Source: Brachyspira pilosicoli (GTDB lineage Bacteria; Spirochaetota; Brachyspiria; Brachyspirales; Brachyspiraceae). Taken from it: 64,000 nt of DNA. The DNA lies in assembly GCF_036997485.1 (NCBI RefSeq), contig NZ_JAWLPU010000002.1, positions 248,001 to 312,000 on the forward strand, written 5' to 3'. Below the pieces are notes generated by a model. It ran no database searches. It was not told the origin of the DNA and saw nothing but the letters and a program-made list of their open reading frames with translations. The position numbers and the translations under genes were made by a program. Positions 37,114-45,395 of this stretch are shown piece by piece (position 1 is the stretch's first letter; every line of letters starts with the position of its first letter).

Positions 37114-40100
37114 TCATGCATATTCTATTTCTATCAAAGACCTTAAAGCACTTTTAGCTTCGGTTAAAAATCTCTGATTAGGATCAACTTTGTAATTTTC
37201 GCCTATCTTAAATACTTCGGTACCGCTTTCTGATTTTAGTTTTAAGAAAATAGTATAATCACCAGGGTTTGATGATATAGCGTTTTGCAAACATAACAAA
37301 TCCATATCATCAAATATATTTTTATTAACATAAAGAGCTAATTGTTTTTTTCCTGTATTAGTATTTTTTATAATATTATTTTCTCTTTTTACCGCAGCTG
37401 CTTCTTTAGTATTTTCATTAGACGGCTTAGGTATTTTATTTTCTGTCACCAAAGTCTCTGCATTATCTCTTTTTATTTCTCTTTTTACTTCTTTTAAGAC
37501 ATTCTTTTTGTCATTAAGTACACTGTCTAAATCTTTTATCTCTGTTATGTTATTGTATATTTTACCTGAAAACTTATTTTTATCTCTCTTACCTTTTATA
37601 AGTATGCCCATATTTTCATCAAGCAATTCTCTATATTTATCTACTTTTGTTGTAATATAGAAAGTACTCTCTGTAAATAAATCTATAACTTTTAATATAA
37701 GCATAGGACTATTTTTCTTTGTAGTACCTTCTGATATGTTCATCAAGATTGCTGGTATAGAAAACTCATATTTATCTTCAAGTTCTTCCAATTCAAGTAA
37801 ATTATTAAAATATTTATAATCAATTTTTGTAATATATCTTGCAAAAGGATGATATCTTAAAGAAAAGCCTAAAACTTCTTTTTCATTTTCCATTAAAATA
37901 TTATTAGGGTATTCAACTTGTTTTTCTATCACTAAAGAAGCACTTCCTGTATCATCTTCAGACATAGAATCAAAAAGCATAGTTTGTCCTGATAATGTTT
38001 CTTTTTGATAATTAGAAGCATGAGCAAGTATTGCATCAAGCGAAGAAAGTAATGCACTTTCAGTATGACCAAATTCAGAGAAAGCTCCGCATTTTATAAG
38101 CGTTTCATAAACCTTTCTATTAACCAAATGAACATCAACTCGTTTTACAAAGTCTTCTAAATTTTTAAATGGACCATTATTTTCTCTCTCTTCTTGTATA
38201 GCTAAAGCAGCCTGAAGCCCCACACCTTTAACAGCATGCAAAGCATATACTATCTTGCCATTCTTTTGAGAGAATAATGCATCGCTTTCAAAAACGCTCG
38301 CAGTAACAACTTCTATATTTTTTTGCTTAATTTCATTTAAATATAATGCTATCTTGTCAGTATCATCTATGACTGTATTAAGCAAAGCTACATAATATTC
38401 CATTGGGTAATGAGCTTTAATATAAGCTTCTTGATAAGCTATTAAAGCATAACAAACAGAGTGAGATTTATTAAAACCATATTCAGCAAAACCTTTCATT
38501 GTATCAAAAAGATAATTTAACAATTCTTCATCATAGCCCCTTTCAAGTCCGCCGTTAATAAACTTCTCTCTCATAGAGTTCATCTTCTCTACGATTTTTT
38601 TACCCATAGCCTTTCTTAAATCATCTGCTTCGGCGGCAGTAAAACCTCCAATAACCCTACTTATAGCCATAATTTGCTCTTGATATATTAACACTCCCTG
38701 ACTTTCTTTAAGTATAGGCTCTAAATCTGGATGCTTGTATACTATCTCTTTTCTTTTATTTTTTCTGTCAGCATAATCTTTATCCATTCCAGAGTTCAAA
38801 GGACCTGGACGATATAATGCTACGCTTGATACTAAATCATCAAAACCTGTAGGCTGAATATTTATAAGCATCTGGCGCATACCAGGACTTTCAAACTGGA
38901 AAACTCCGCCTGTATCAGCACGCCTAAATATATCATAAACAGCTTCATCATCTAATGGAAGTTTGTCTATATCTATTTCAACACCATATCTCTCTTTTAT
39001 ATCTTTTATAGCATCTTTTATGAGTCTTAAGTTTTTAATACCCAAAAAGTCCATTTTTATAAGACCCGCACTTTCAACATAAGTCATCTCATATTGACAA
39101 GCTCTTGTACCAGTCTTGGAATCCTGATAAACAGGAGCTAAATCCATTATAGGATGAGATGATATAATTACACCAGCAGCATGAAGCCCAACATTTCTTA
39201 CTAATCCATCAAGCCTCATAGATATTTCATACATATTCTTTAATTCTCTGCTTCCTTCTATTTCTTTTACTAAAGCAGCACAATCAGGATGATCATATAT
39301 ATCTACAACCCTTTTTACATCATTAGGTATGCTTTTAGCAAGTCTATCAGCAGTAGCTAAATCTATACCCATAACACGGCAAACATCTCTTACAACAGAA
39401 CGTCCCCCCAAAGCACCAAAAGTAGCTATTTGTGAAACATTGTCCTTACCGTATTTTTTTGTTACATAATCTATTACAACTTCTCTTTTATCATCTTGAA
39501 AGTCAACATCTATATCGGGCATGCTTTTTCTTTCCGGATTTAAAAATCTCTCAAAAAGCAAATTATAATCTAAAGGGTTAACCTTCGTAATCCCTGTAGC
39601 AAATGCAACTATTGAACCCGCAGCGCTGCCCCTTCCAGGACCAACTGCAACATCATTATTTCTTGCATAATTAATGAAGTCTTGAACTACTAAAAAATAA
39701 CCTTCAAAACCCATCTTAGCTATAACCCCAAGCTCCATCTCAAGTCTATCCATAGCCTCTTTTGGAATATTGTTATTATAATACTTATTAAGTCCTTCTA
39801 TACACATCTTTTTTAATGCCGTAGTTTCTGTCTCTCCATTAGGAAGTTCATAATTAGGCATATAATATGTTTTAGTCATTATATTTAAATCTTTACATTG
39901 CTCTGCTATTTTTACTGTATTTTCAAAAGCCTTCGGAAGTTTAGCAAAAGATTTTCTCATCTCTTCTTCAGTTTTCAAATGAAACTCATTGCTTGGAAAT
40001 TTATATCTTCTTGGCATATCTAAAGTAGCTTTAGTTTGTATTGCTAAAAGTATCTCATGAGCCTTAGCATCTTCTTTTAATACATAATGCACATCATTCG

Positions 40101-40752
40101 TAACTACTAATTCTATATTTTCGTTTTTGGCAACTTTATATAAATCACTATTTAAAGTCTTTTCTTCTGGCAAACCATGATCCTGAAGCTCTATATAAAA
40201 ATCTTCTCCAAATATTGATTTATAATACCTTGCTAATTGCAAAGCCTGCTTATAATCTTTTTTTCTTAATGCTATAGGAATCTCCCCTCCCATACAAGCA
40301 GATAAACAAATTAACCCCTTACTATATCTTTCTATCAATTCATGGTCTACTCTTGGTCTATAATAAAAACCTTCAGTATATCCATGAGTTACTAATTTAC
40401 ATAAATTGTTATATCCCTCTTTATCTTTAGCAAGAAGAACCAAATGCATAGCACTTTTCTCTTCAGAATTATCTAATTTTTTGTCAAATCTCGTCTTTGG
40501 AGCAACATATACTTCGCATCCTATGATAGGTATAATTCCTTTATCTTTAGCCTCAGAAAAAAACTCCATAGCTCCAAACATATTACCATGGTCTGTCATA
40601 GCTATAGCTGGCATATCTAATTCTTTTGCCCTATCTATTAAGCCAGGTATGAGTCTTTTAGTTTTATCTTTTTTAGAATATAATGATTTAATACGAGCAG
40701 CACCATCAAGTATAGAATACTGAGTATGTACATGTAAATGAACAAATGACAT
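37114..40752 (-). CDS. dnaE: DNA polymerase III alpha subunit DnaE
   Basis: This is the replicative polymerase catalytic subunit, 1212 residues, of the Gram-negative DnaE type. The N-terminal PHP domain begins FVHLHVHTQYSILDGAARI and includes MTDHGNMFGAMEF and GCEVYV. The polymerase core shows GPGRGSAAGSIVAF and the catalytic PDIDVDFQDD. The fingers and helix-hairpin-helix region follow with ADDLRKAMGKK and YGFNKSHSVCYALIAYQ. The C-terminal part (about 990-1060) is OB-fold-like. A Lys/Glu-rich linker near 1085-1135 looks less conserved than the rest. The gene stands alone. Confidence 0.96.
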   Translation of the reverse strand: MSFVHLHVHTQYSILDGAARIKSLYSKKDKTKRLIPGLIDRAKELDMPAIAMTDHGNMFGAMEFFSEAKDKGIIPIIGCEVYVAPKTRFDKKLDNSEEKSAMHLVLLAKDKEGYNNLCKLVTHGYTEGFYYRPRVDHELIERYSKGLICLSACMGGEIPIALRKKDYKQALQLARYYKSIFGEDFYIELQDHGLPEEKTLNSDLYKVAKNENIELVVTNDVHYVLKEDAKAHEILLAIQTKATLDMPRRYKFPSNEFHLKTEEEMRKSFAKLPKAFENTVKIAEQCKDLNIMTKTYYMPNYELPNGETETTALKKMCIEGLNKYYNNNIPKEAMDRLEMELGVIAKMGFEGYFLVVQDFINYARNNDVAVGPGRGSAAGSIVAFATGITKVNPLDYNLLFERFLNPERKSMPDIDVDFQDDKREVVIDYVTKKYGKDNVSQIATFGALGGRSVVRDVCRVMGIDLATADRLAKSIPNDVKRVVDIYDHPDCAALVKEIEGSRELKNMYEISMRLDGLVRNVGLHAAGVIISSHPIMDLAPVYQDSKTGTRACQYEMTYVESAGLIKMDFLGIKNLRLIKDAIKDIKERYGVEIDIDKLPLDDEAVYDIFRRADTGGVFQFESPGMRQMLINIQPTGFDDLVSSVALYRPGPLNSGMDKDYADRKNKRKEIVYKHPDLEPILKESQGVLIYQEQIMAISRVIGGFTAAEADDLRKAMGKKIVEKMNSMREKFINGGLERGYDEELLNYLFDTMKGFAEYGFNKSHSVCYALIAYQEAYIKAHYPMEYYVALLNTVIDDTDKIALYLNEIKQKNIEVVTASVFESDALFSQKNGKIVYALHAVKGVGLQAALAIQEERENNGPFKNLEDFVKRVDVHLVNRKVYETLIKCGAFSEFGHTESALLSSLDAILAHASNYQKETLSGQTMLFDSMSEDDTGSASLVIEKQVEYPNNILMENEKEVLGFSLRYHPFARYITKIDYKYFNNLLELEELEDKYEFSIPAILMNISEGTTKKNSPMLILKVIDLFTESTFYITTKVDKYRELLDENMGILIKGKRDKNKFSGKIYNNITEIKDLDSVLNDKKNVLKEVKREIKRDNAETLVTENKIPKPSNENTKEAAAVKRENNIIKNTNTGKKQLALYVNKNIFDDMDLLCLQNAISSNPGDYTIFLKLKSESGTEVFKIGENYKVDPNQRFLTEAKSALRSLIEIEYA

Positions 40753-40967
40753 AAAATTATACCCCTATTTTTCTAAATCTTATTTTATACCCAATTATGT
40801 TAAATATCAAGTTAAAAAGCAATTTAAAAACAATATTATAATACACTATAAATATTTACGGTAAAAAATATTCAAAATTAAATAGAAATACAATAATTTT
40901 TCAAAATTTATTCTCTGCAAACTATAAAACATTATACAACACAAACAACATATATATAGAAAATTAC

Positions 40968-40996
40968 TTGATTTTTTGAAAGCTTTTTTATATAAT
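40968..40996 (+). promoter_or_regulatory. Promoter of the PpiD/SurA-like gene
   Basis: TTGATT (40968-40973) and TATAAT (40991-40996) have a 17 bp spacer. A GAGGAT ribosome site lies before the ATG at 41043. Confidence 0.65.
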
Positions 40997-41042
40997 TAAC
41001 ATATTAAAGTTAATTAATAAAAAAATCTTTGAGGATAAATAA

Positions 41043-42503
41043 ATGTCATCTAACAAAAAAATAGCAATCAAAAAAAAGAGTCCCGTAATTAAAACTTTGC
41101 AATGGATTGGAGTATCTGCTGTATCCATTTTGCTTATAATATATTTTTTAGTAATAGATACTAGAGGAAGCCAAAAAACTCCTACAATAGGTTCTGTTAA
41201 TGGCACTCCTATTTATTATACTTCTACAAGTCCTTATGGTAAAGCTTTTAGAGAAATAGAAAATTATTATCAGCAATTTGGAATACCTATGAATGCTGAT
41301 GTATATGCCAATATAGAAGATTTGGCCTTTAGAAGAGCTGTTACTACTATACTTTTAGATGATTTAGCTGCAAAAAATATTGCAGTAAGCGATAAAATAA
41401 TACTTCAATATATGCAAAGCCAATTTATAGATAGTAACGGCAATTACAACCAAATGGCTTATGATGCTTTTATTAAAAATACTCCTCAAGCAGAAAAAAT
41501 TAGAATAGAAAAAGATTTAAAAGAAACTATTATGGCTCAAACTATAGCTTTAGAGTTATTTAATGGTGTTAAAGTTAATTCTTTAGAATTAGAAAGACAA
41601 TATATAAAAAATCTTACGAAAAGAGATATTGAAATGCTTTATATAGATGCTTCTGAGATAGTAAGAAGTGCTGACATACTTGAAGTAGATATAGACAAAT
41701 ATTTTAATGATAATAAAACTAATTTTGTACAAGCTGACATATCTTGGATACTTATGGCTAATGCTAAAGATGCTGAAAATGTATATAAAACATTAAAAAA
41801 TGACATTACTTTATTTGATAAAACAGTGGTAGAGAAAAGTATTTATACCAATGACTATCATTTAGGCTATGTTACAAGAATGGAAATAGATAAAAATATA
41901 GCAGATAGAGTATTTACAAATACACAAACTAATATTTTACTATCTCCTATCAATGTTAATGGTGTTTACTATATAGTATTAATTAATGATATAAGACTTC
42001 CAGAAAAATACACAGATGTTAATACAGGAGTTTTAAGAGATAGTTATTTAAATGATAATCTTAAAGTATTAATTGAAGCAGAAAAATCTAAACAAGTAGA
42101 AGTATTAAAAAATGCTGTTGCCAATAACAATAATTTTGCCGCTTTAAACAATGGAAATATAAAATACTATAAATCTTCAGTACCATTCTCTTATGCTCAA
42201 GGGTTAGTAAATGCCACTGATGGAAACGTTATACCAGAGTCATCTAGCCCTATATTTAATAGCACTGTATTTTCTTTGAATGTTGGTGATAAAAGTGAAG
42301 TTATAAAATTAAATAATGGAGTTGCTGTTATAAAAGTTTTATCAGAAGAAAAGGCTGATATAAACAAGTTAGCATCATTGGATACGGCTCAAAAAAATGC
42401 TGCAAAAAGAGAATTATTAAATTCCTCTGTTGCTAATATTTCTATAGAATGGGAAAACAGAAGCATAGAAGAAGCTAAAATAAAAAGACATAAAGTAAGA
42501 TAA
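41043..42503 (+). CDS. PpiD/SurA-like membrane-anchored periplasmic foldase
   Basis: The 486-residue protein has a basic N-terminus and one membrane anchor (about residues 19-38). A SurA_N/PpiD-like chaperone region follows: IGSVNGTPIYYTSTSPYGKAF, then FRRAVTTILLDDLAAKNIAVSD. A central region could be a diverged parvulin domain (LGYVTRMEIDKNIADRVF). The C-terminus returns to the chaperone fold (NVGDKSEVIKLNNGVAVIKVL). It probably helps outer-membrane or periplasmic proteins to fold. Proline-isomerase activity is not certain, because parvulin motifs are weak. Confidence 0.7.
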   Translation: MSSNKKIAIKKKSPVIKTLQWIGVSAVSILLIIYFLVIDTRGSQKTPTIGSVNGTPIYYTSTSPYGKAFREIENYYQQFGIPMNADVYANIEDLAFRRAVTTILLDDLAAKNIAVSDKIILQYMQSQFIDSNGNYNQMAYDAFIKNTPQAEKIRIEKDLKETIMAQTIALELFNGVKVNSLELERQYIKNLTKRDIEMLYIDASEIVRSADILEVDIDKYFNDNKTNFVQADISWILMANAKDAENVYKTLKNDITLFDKTVVEKSIYTNDYHLGYVTRMEIDKNIADRVFTNTQTNILLSPINVNGVYYIVLINDIRLPEKYTDVNTGVLRDSYLNDNLKVLIEAEKSKQVEVLKNAVANNNNFAALNNGNIKYYKSSVPFSYAQGLVNATDGNVIPESSSPIFNSTVFSLNVGDKSEVIKLNNGVAVIKVLSEEKADINKLASLDTAQKNAAKRELLNSSVANISIEWENRSIEEAKIKRHKVR

Positions 42504-42517
42504 AATTAGGGGTGTTT

Positions 42518-42838
42518 ATGTTTGACAATAACGTACATTATATAAGAAAAGAATTAGAATCTATATACAATGTTGTAGTAGAGAATTTGGGTAAAGAATT
42601 ATTAAGCAAAGAGATAAAGAAGCTTGAATACGAGCCAAAGTTGGATAGAATTAATATCAATGATTTTATTTTTATAAGACTTACATTTGAAAACAAAGAA
42701 GATCATAAAGAATTATTTTATGAGATATATATAGAAGATGAAAACGGCAATGCCTTAGAAAACTCAATGATAAATGTAGAGCGTCCTTTCTCTAAGCTTG
42801 TAGATAAAATAGATTATCTTATAAAATTAGATTATTGA
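42518..42838 (+). CDS. Small protein of unknown function
   Basis: The 106-residue acidic protein starts at ATG 42518, just after AGGGG. An in-frame GTG lies at 42512. It has no signal peptide or membrane helix, and reads as alternating beta strands and helices (INDFIFIRLTFENKEDH, FYEIYIEDENGNALE). It follows the PpiD-like gene by 14 bp and is probably co-transcribed. I do not recognise the family. Confidence 0.7.
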   Translation: MFDNNVHYIRKELESIYNVVVENLGKELLSKEIKKLEYEPKLDRININDFIFIRLTFENKEDHKELFYEIYIEDENGNALENSMINVERPFSKLVDKIDYLIKLDY

Positions 42839-42970
42839 TTATATTTAAGTATAGTTTTATATATACTTGTCTTAAGAGTATATTAATAAATATTTATCTT
42901 GTTTTTAATTTTACTGCTTATAAATATATATAAAATAATGCCATATGTTTGTGGCTATATTCTGTAAAAA

Positions 42971-43032
42971 TGCAGTTCTTTTGCTTCTTTTATACCAATA
43001 AAAGAAGTGGGGGTGTGGGGGCAAAGCCACCA
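42971..43032. repeat. Dispersed intergenic repeat, module 1 copy (best conserved)
   Basis: It reads TGCAGTTCTTTTG, then CTTCTTTTAT-ACCA-ATAAAAGAAG (a perfect 10-bp hairpin), then TGGGGGTGTGGGGGCAAAGCC. It is the cleanest copy of module 1, related to 4409-4513 and inverted at 16019-16078. Confidence 0.75.
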
Positions 43033-43090
43033 CAAACAAAAAATTTAAAAAATATTTTTAATAAACTTATAATATTAAAACAATTATTTT

Positions 43091-43234
43091 CTATCAATTT
43101 TTTTGTTGTTATTTTCCCGCCTTCGCACCATACCTAAAAGTACTTCCTACGGTCGCAGGCACTCCCTTCGGTCGTCCTGAAGGACTCCTTTCAGTCACGG
43201 TGCGGACTTCGTCAAAGTTGCAAAAAGTACAAGT
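43091..43234. repeat. Dispersed intergenic repeat, module 2 copy with expanded loop
   Basis: This copy is inverted. Its reverse complement reads GTACTTTTTGCAACTTTGACGAAGTCCGCAC, ending in AAGGCGGGAAAA and TTGATAG. Between these ends sits an insert of about 75 nt with degenerate repeats of roughly 20 nt, each with a GG(A/G)AGT core. Modules 1 and 2 together fill most of the 553-bp gap. Confidence 0.7.
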
Positions 43235-43330
43235 TAAGAAAGTAATACTAATTATATTTTACATACTAAATATTAAATCAAAAACAACATAAATATTTAT
43301 TAAAGCAAATAATAGTTTTAAGTATGCAAT

Positions 43331-43366
43331 AAAAAAGGCTTAAGGGCAATCAATACCACTTAAGCC
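43331..43366 (-). terminator. Rho-independent terminator of lipoprotein gene 1
   Basis: GGCTTAAG (43337-43344) pairs with CTTAAGCC (43359-43366), and AAAAAA at 43331-43336 is the minus-strand U tract. It is nearly identical to the hairpin at 44383-44418. Confidence 0.85.
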
Positions 43367-43391
43367 TCTCAAACTATTTAAGAGCAAACTA

Positions 43392-44138
43392 TTATTTTGC
43401 TGCTTTAGCTAAAACATATCTATTATCGCTATCTACTTTACCTTTAGCTATTTGTACTAATAATTCTTTAAACTCATTAAGTACATCTGTTTCATTATCA
43501 CCATCAACTACATATAAAACTCTATTATCTCCTTCTCCAGTCATAAAATATATTTCATAATCAGTATCGTAATCACCTTTTTCCATATTTTTAACTATAC
43601 AAGCATTTCTACTATAATCAGTACCTGTTTCTGGAAGAGGCATTGCTGTACCAAATATATTTCCGCTACCAGCTGGTACTTGTATATCTTTTTGCCATAC
43701 TAATTTAGAATAATCATCTCTTCCGTCTAATACTCCATTTTCATATTCTCTTTCAACCATTTCTGAATCAGAGTCAAAGAAAATATAAGTTTCTTCTGTT
43801 TCTGGTCTTCCATCATCCCAACCGCTTTCAACACTTACCCAAGTAGTGCTATATAATCTTTCTAATAAATTATATGTACCAGTTTCTTCAGTTGTTACTT
43901 CTGTAATATTACCTGTTGTAATATCAGTAGAAGATGCCCCGCCTTGATTAGCTTGAGCTGATACTGAAAGAGCAATAGCTTGCTGAGCACTTACTGATGT
44001 ACCTTTTAAAGTTTGTTTAGACATACTTGGTATATTTGCACTTACAGTAGATTCTGTAGCTCCGCCTGCAGCATCTTTATCAGCGCATGAAATAGCTGCC
44101 ATTGATATTATTGACAATATTAATAAAAATTTTTTCAT
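43392..44138 (-). CDS. Putative lipoprotein, tandem paralogue 1
   Basis: The 248-residue protein begins MKKFLLILSIISMAAIS-C, a lipobox with Cys18. A low-complexity Ser/Thr/Ala region is followed by the conserved core LLERLYSTTW, WDDGRPETEETYIFFDSDSEM and EREYENGVLD, shared with the paralogue at 44475. The acidic, Trp/Tyr-containing core could be a small beta domain, but I do not recognise it. It has its own promoter and terminator. Confidence 0.8.
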   Translation of the reverse strand: MKKFLLILSIISMAAISCADKDAAGGATESTVSANIPSMSKQTLKGTSVSAQQAIALSVSAQANQGGASSTDITTGNITEVTTEETGTYNLLERLYSTTWVSVESGWDDGRPETEETYIFFDSDSEMVEREYENGVLDGRDDYSKLVWQKDIQVPAGSGNIFGTAMPLPETGTDYSRNACIVKNMEKGDYDTDYEIYFMTGEGDNRVLYVVDGDNETDVLNEFKELLVQIAKGKVDSDNRYVLAKAAK

Positions 44139-44180
44139 TTTTTCTCTCCTTCATTGTTGTTTATTGTTGTTTATGTATAT

Positions 44181-44209
44181 ATTATAAACAAAATAAATCA
44201 ATTTGTAAA
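44181..44209 (-). promoter_or_regulatory. Promoter of lipoprotein gene 1
   Basis: On the minus strand TTTACA (44204-44209) and TATAAT (44181-44186) are 17 bp apart. A GAAGGAGAG ribosome site precedes the ATG. Confidence 0.7.
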
Positions 44210-44318
44210 GTTTATTTTACTTGTTTTTTAAAAAAATTAAGTTTTTTTTACTATTTTTCTATGAATTGCGATATTTTTTTACTATATTTTTATATATTTT
44301 ACTTGTTTTTACTTTTTT
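44210..44318 (-). promoter_or_regulatory. Phased A-tract region upstream of lipoprotein promoter 1
   Basis: Read on the minus strand, AGTAAAA-type A-tracts recur in near-exact 10-bp steps (AGTAAAAACA, AGTAAAATAT, ATAAAAATAT, AGTAAAAAAA and so on) right up to the -35 box. Helically phased A-tracts bend DNA and can act as UP elements. The same pattern precedes the paralogue. Confidence 0.6.
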
Positions 44319-44382
44319 AGAGCAATAAAATAAAGAAATTATACAAACAATTTTTTATTAATATGGGTTTTAAATATGCAAT

Positions 44383-44418
44383 AAAAAAGGCTTAAGGGTA
44401 ATCAATACCGCTTAAGCC
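44383..44418 (-). terminator. Rho-independent terminator of lipoprotein gene 2
   Basis: GGCTTAAG (44389-44396) pairs with CTTAAGCC (44411-44418), with AAAAAA as the minus-strand U tract. The flanking TATGCAAT is also shared with the copy at 43331. Confidence 0.85.
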
Positions 44419-44474
44419 TCTAAAACTATTTATAAAAGTAAATCACTTATTTTCTTAATTAAATATGTTTTTAT

Positions 44475-45149
44475 TTACTTAACAACAGATAATATAAACT
44501 TATCATCATTATATACAGTACCTGCACTACCATCTTCTATTGATTTAACTATTCCTTCTGCTCTTGTTTTTGCAGTGTCCACATTATTAGCACCATCTAA
44601 TTCTACTACATATAAAATATCTCTATCTTTTAAGTATAATAATGACCAGTCTGTGTCACGTTCTCCTAACTCTGTAGTTTTTACAACCACTGCATTCCAA
44701 ATACTATTATCAACACCTTGCATTGCAGTAGTTTTTACTGCTGCTTGCTCTGATACAGCTGAATATTCAGCAGGGTCATCTTGTATTCCATTTTCATATT
44801 CAACTTCTCTAATTTTTGAATCTTTATCAAAGAATAAAAAAGTAGTTTCAGTTTCCACTACGCCATCATCATAATCATCTTCAGATTGATACCAAGTAGT
44901 TGTATATAATCTAGAAAGTAAATCATATGTAGGGTCAGTTGTTTCATCTGCTTGAGCAGCTACGGCACCAGATAAAGAAGCTGATATATTGTTTTTTCCA
45001 TCCCATTGGGCTATTGGAGTACCTTCTTTTACAGCACTGTTTGCACTTGGTGCAATAGAACTTACAGGTTTACCGCTTGTTGAAGATTTATCAGCACAAG
45101 AAATTACTGCTACTGATATAATAGATATTATTAATAAAAATTTTTTCAT
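44475..45149 (-). CDS. Putative lipoprotein, tandem paralogue 2
   Basis: The start is ATG 45149, preceded by GGGGAG. An upstream in-frame ATG at 45203 lies within the promoter region. The 224-residue protein begins MKKFLLIISIISVAVIS-C (Cys18). It repeats the core of its neighbour (LLSRLYTTTW, YDDGVVETETTFLFFDKDSKI, REVEYENGIQD), but lacks part of the low-complexity linker. The gene, promoter, phased A-tracts and terminator are all duplicated together. Confidence 0.8.
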   Translation of the reverse strand: MKKFLLIISIISVAVISCADKSSTSGKPVSSIAPSANSAVKEGTPIAQWDGKNNISASLSGAVAAQADETTDPTYDLLSRLYTTTWYQSEDDYDDGVVETETTFLFFDKDSKIREVEYENGIQDDPAEYSAVSEQAAVKTTAMQGVDNSIWNAVVVKTTELGERDTDWSLLYLKDRDILYVVELDGANNVDTAKTRAEGIVKSIEDGSAGTVYNDDKFILSVVK

Positions 45150-45185
45150 TGGATTTTTCTCCCCTTCATTGTTGTTTATGTATAT

Positions 45186-45215
45186 ATTATAACACATCAA
45201 CATATACTTTGTAAA
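45186..45215 (-). promoter_or_regulatory. Promoter of lipoprotein gene 2
   Basis: On the minus strand TTTACA (45210-45215) and TATAAT (45186-45191) are 18 bp apart, matching the paralogue's promoter closely. Confidence 0.65.
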
Positions 45216-45322
45216 GTTTTTTTAATATTTTTTTAAAAAATTAAGTTTTTTTTACTATTTTTTTTTATAAACCACTACTTTTTTTACTATATTTTTATAT
45301 TTTTTACTTATCTTTACTTTTT
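45216..45322 (-). promoter_or_regulatory. Phased A-tract region upstream of lipoprotein promoter 2
   Basis: On the minus strand the blocks AGTAAAGATA, AGTAAAAAAT, ATAAAAATAT, AGTAAAAAAA, GTAGTGGTTT and ATAAAAAAAA follow one another in 10-bp register and continue to the -35 box. Confidence 0.6.
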
Positions 45323-45340
45323 AGAGTAATCATCAAGCAT

Positions 45341-45367
45341 AAAAAAGCCCGTATTAAAAATACAGGC
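45341..45367 (-). terminator. Rho-independent terminator of gyrA
   Basis: On the minus strand GCCTGTATT pairs with AATACGGGC (one G-U pair), followed by TTTTTT. Confidence 0.8.
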
Positions 45368-45395
45368 TTAATAATATAATTTTTTATTTGTTTAT

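Noticed and set aside
42949-43137. 62-codon open frame after the small protein gene
   Set aside because: It is made of dispersed repeat modules 1 and 2 and lacks a ribosome site.
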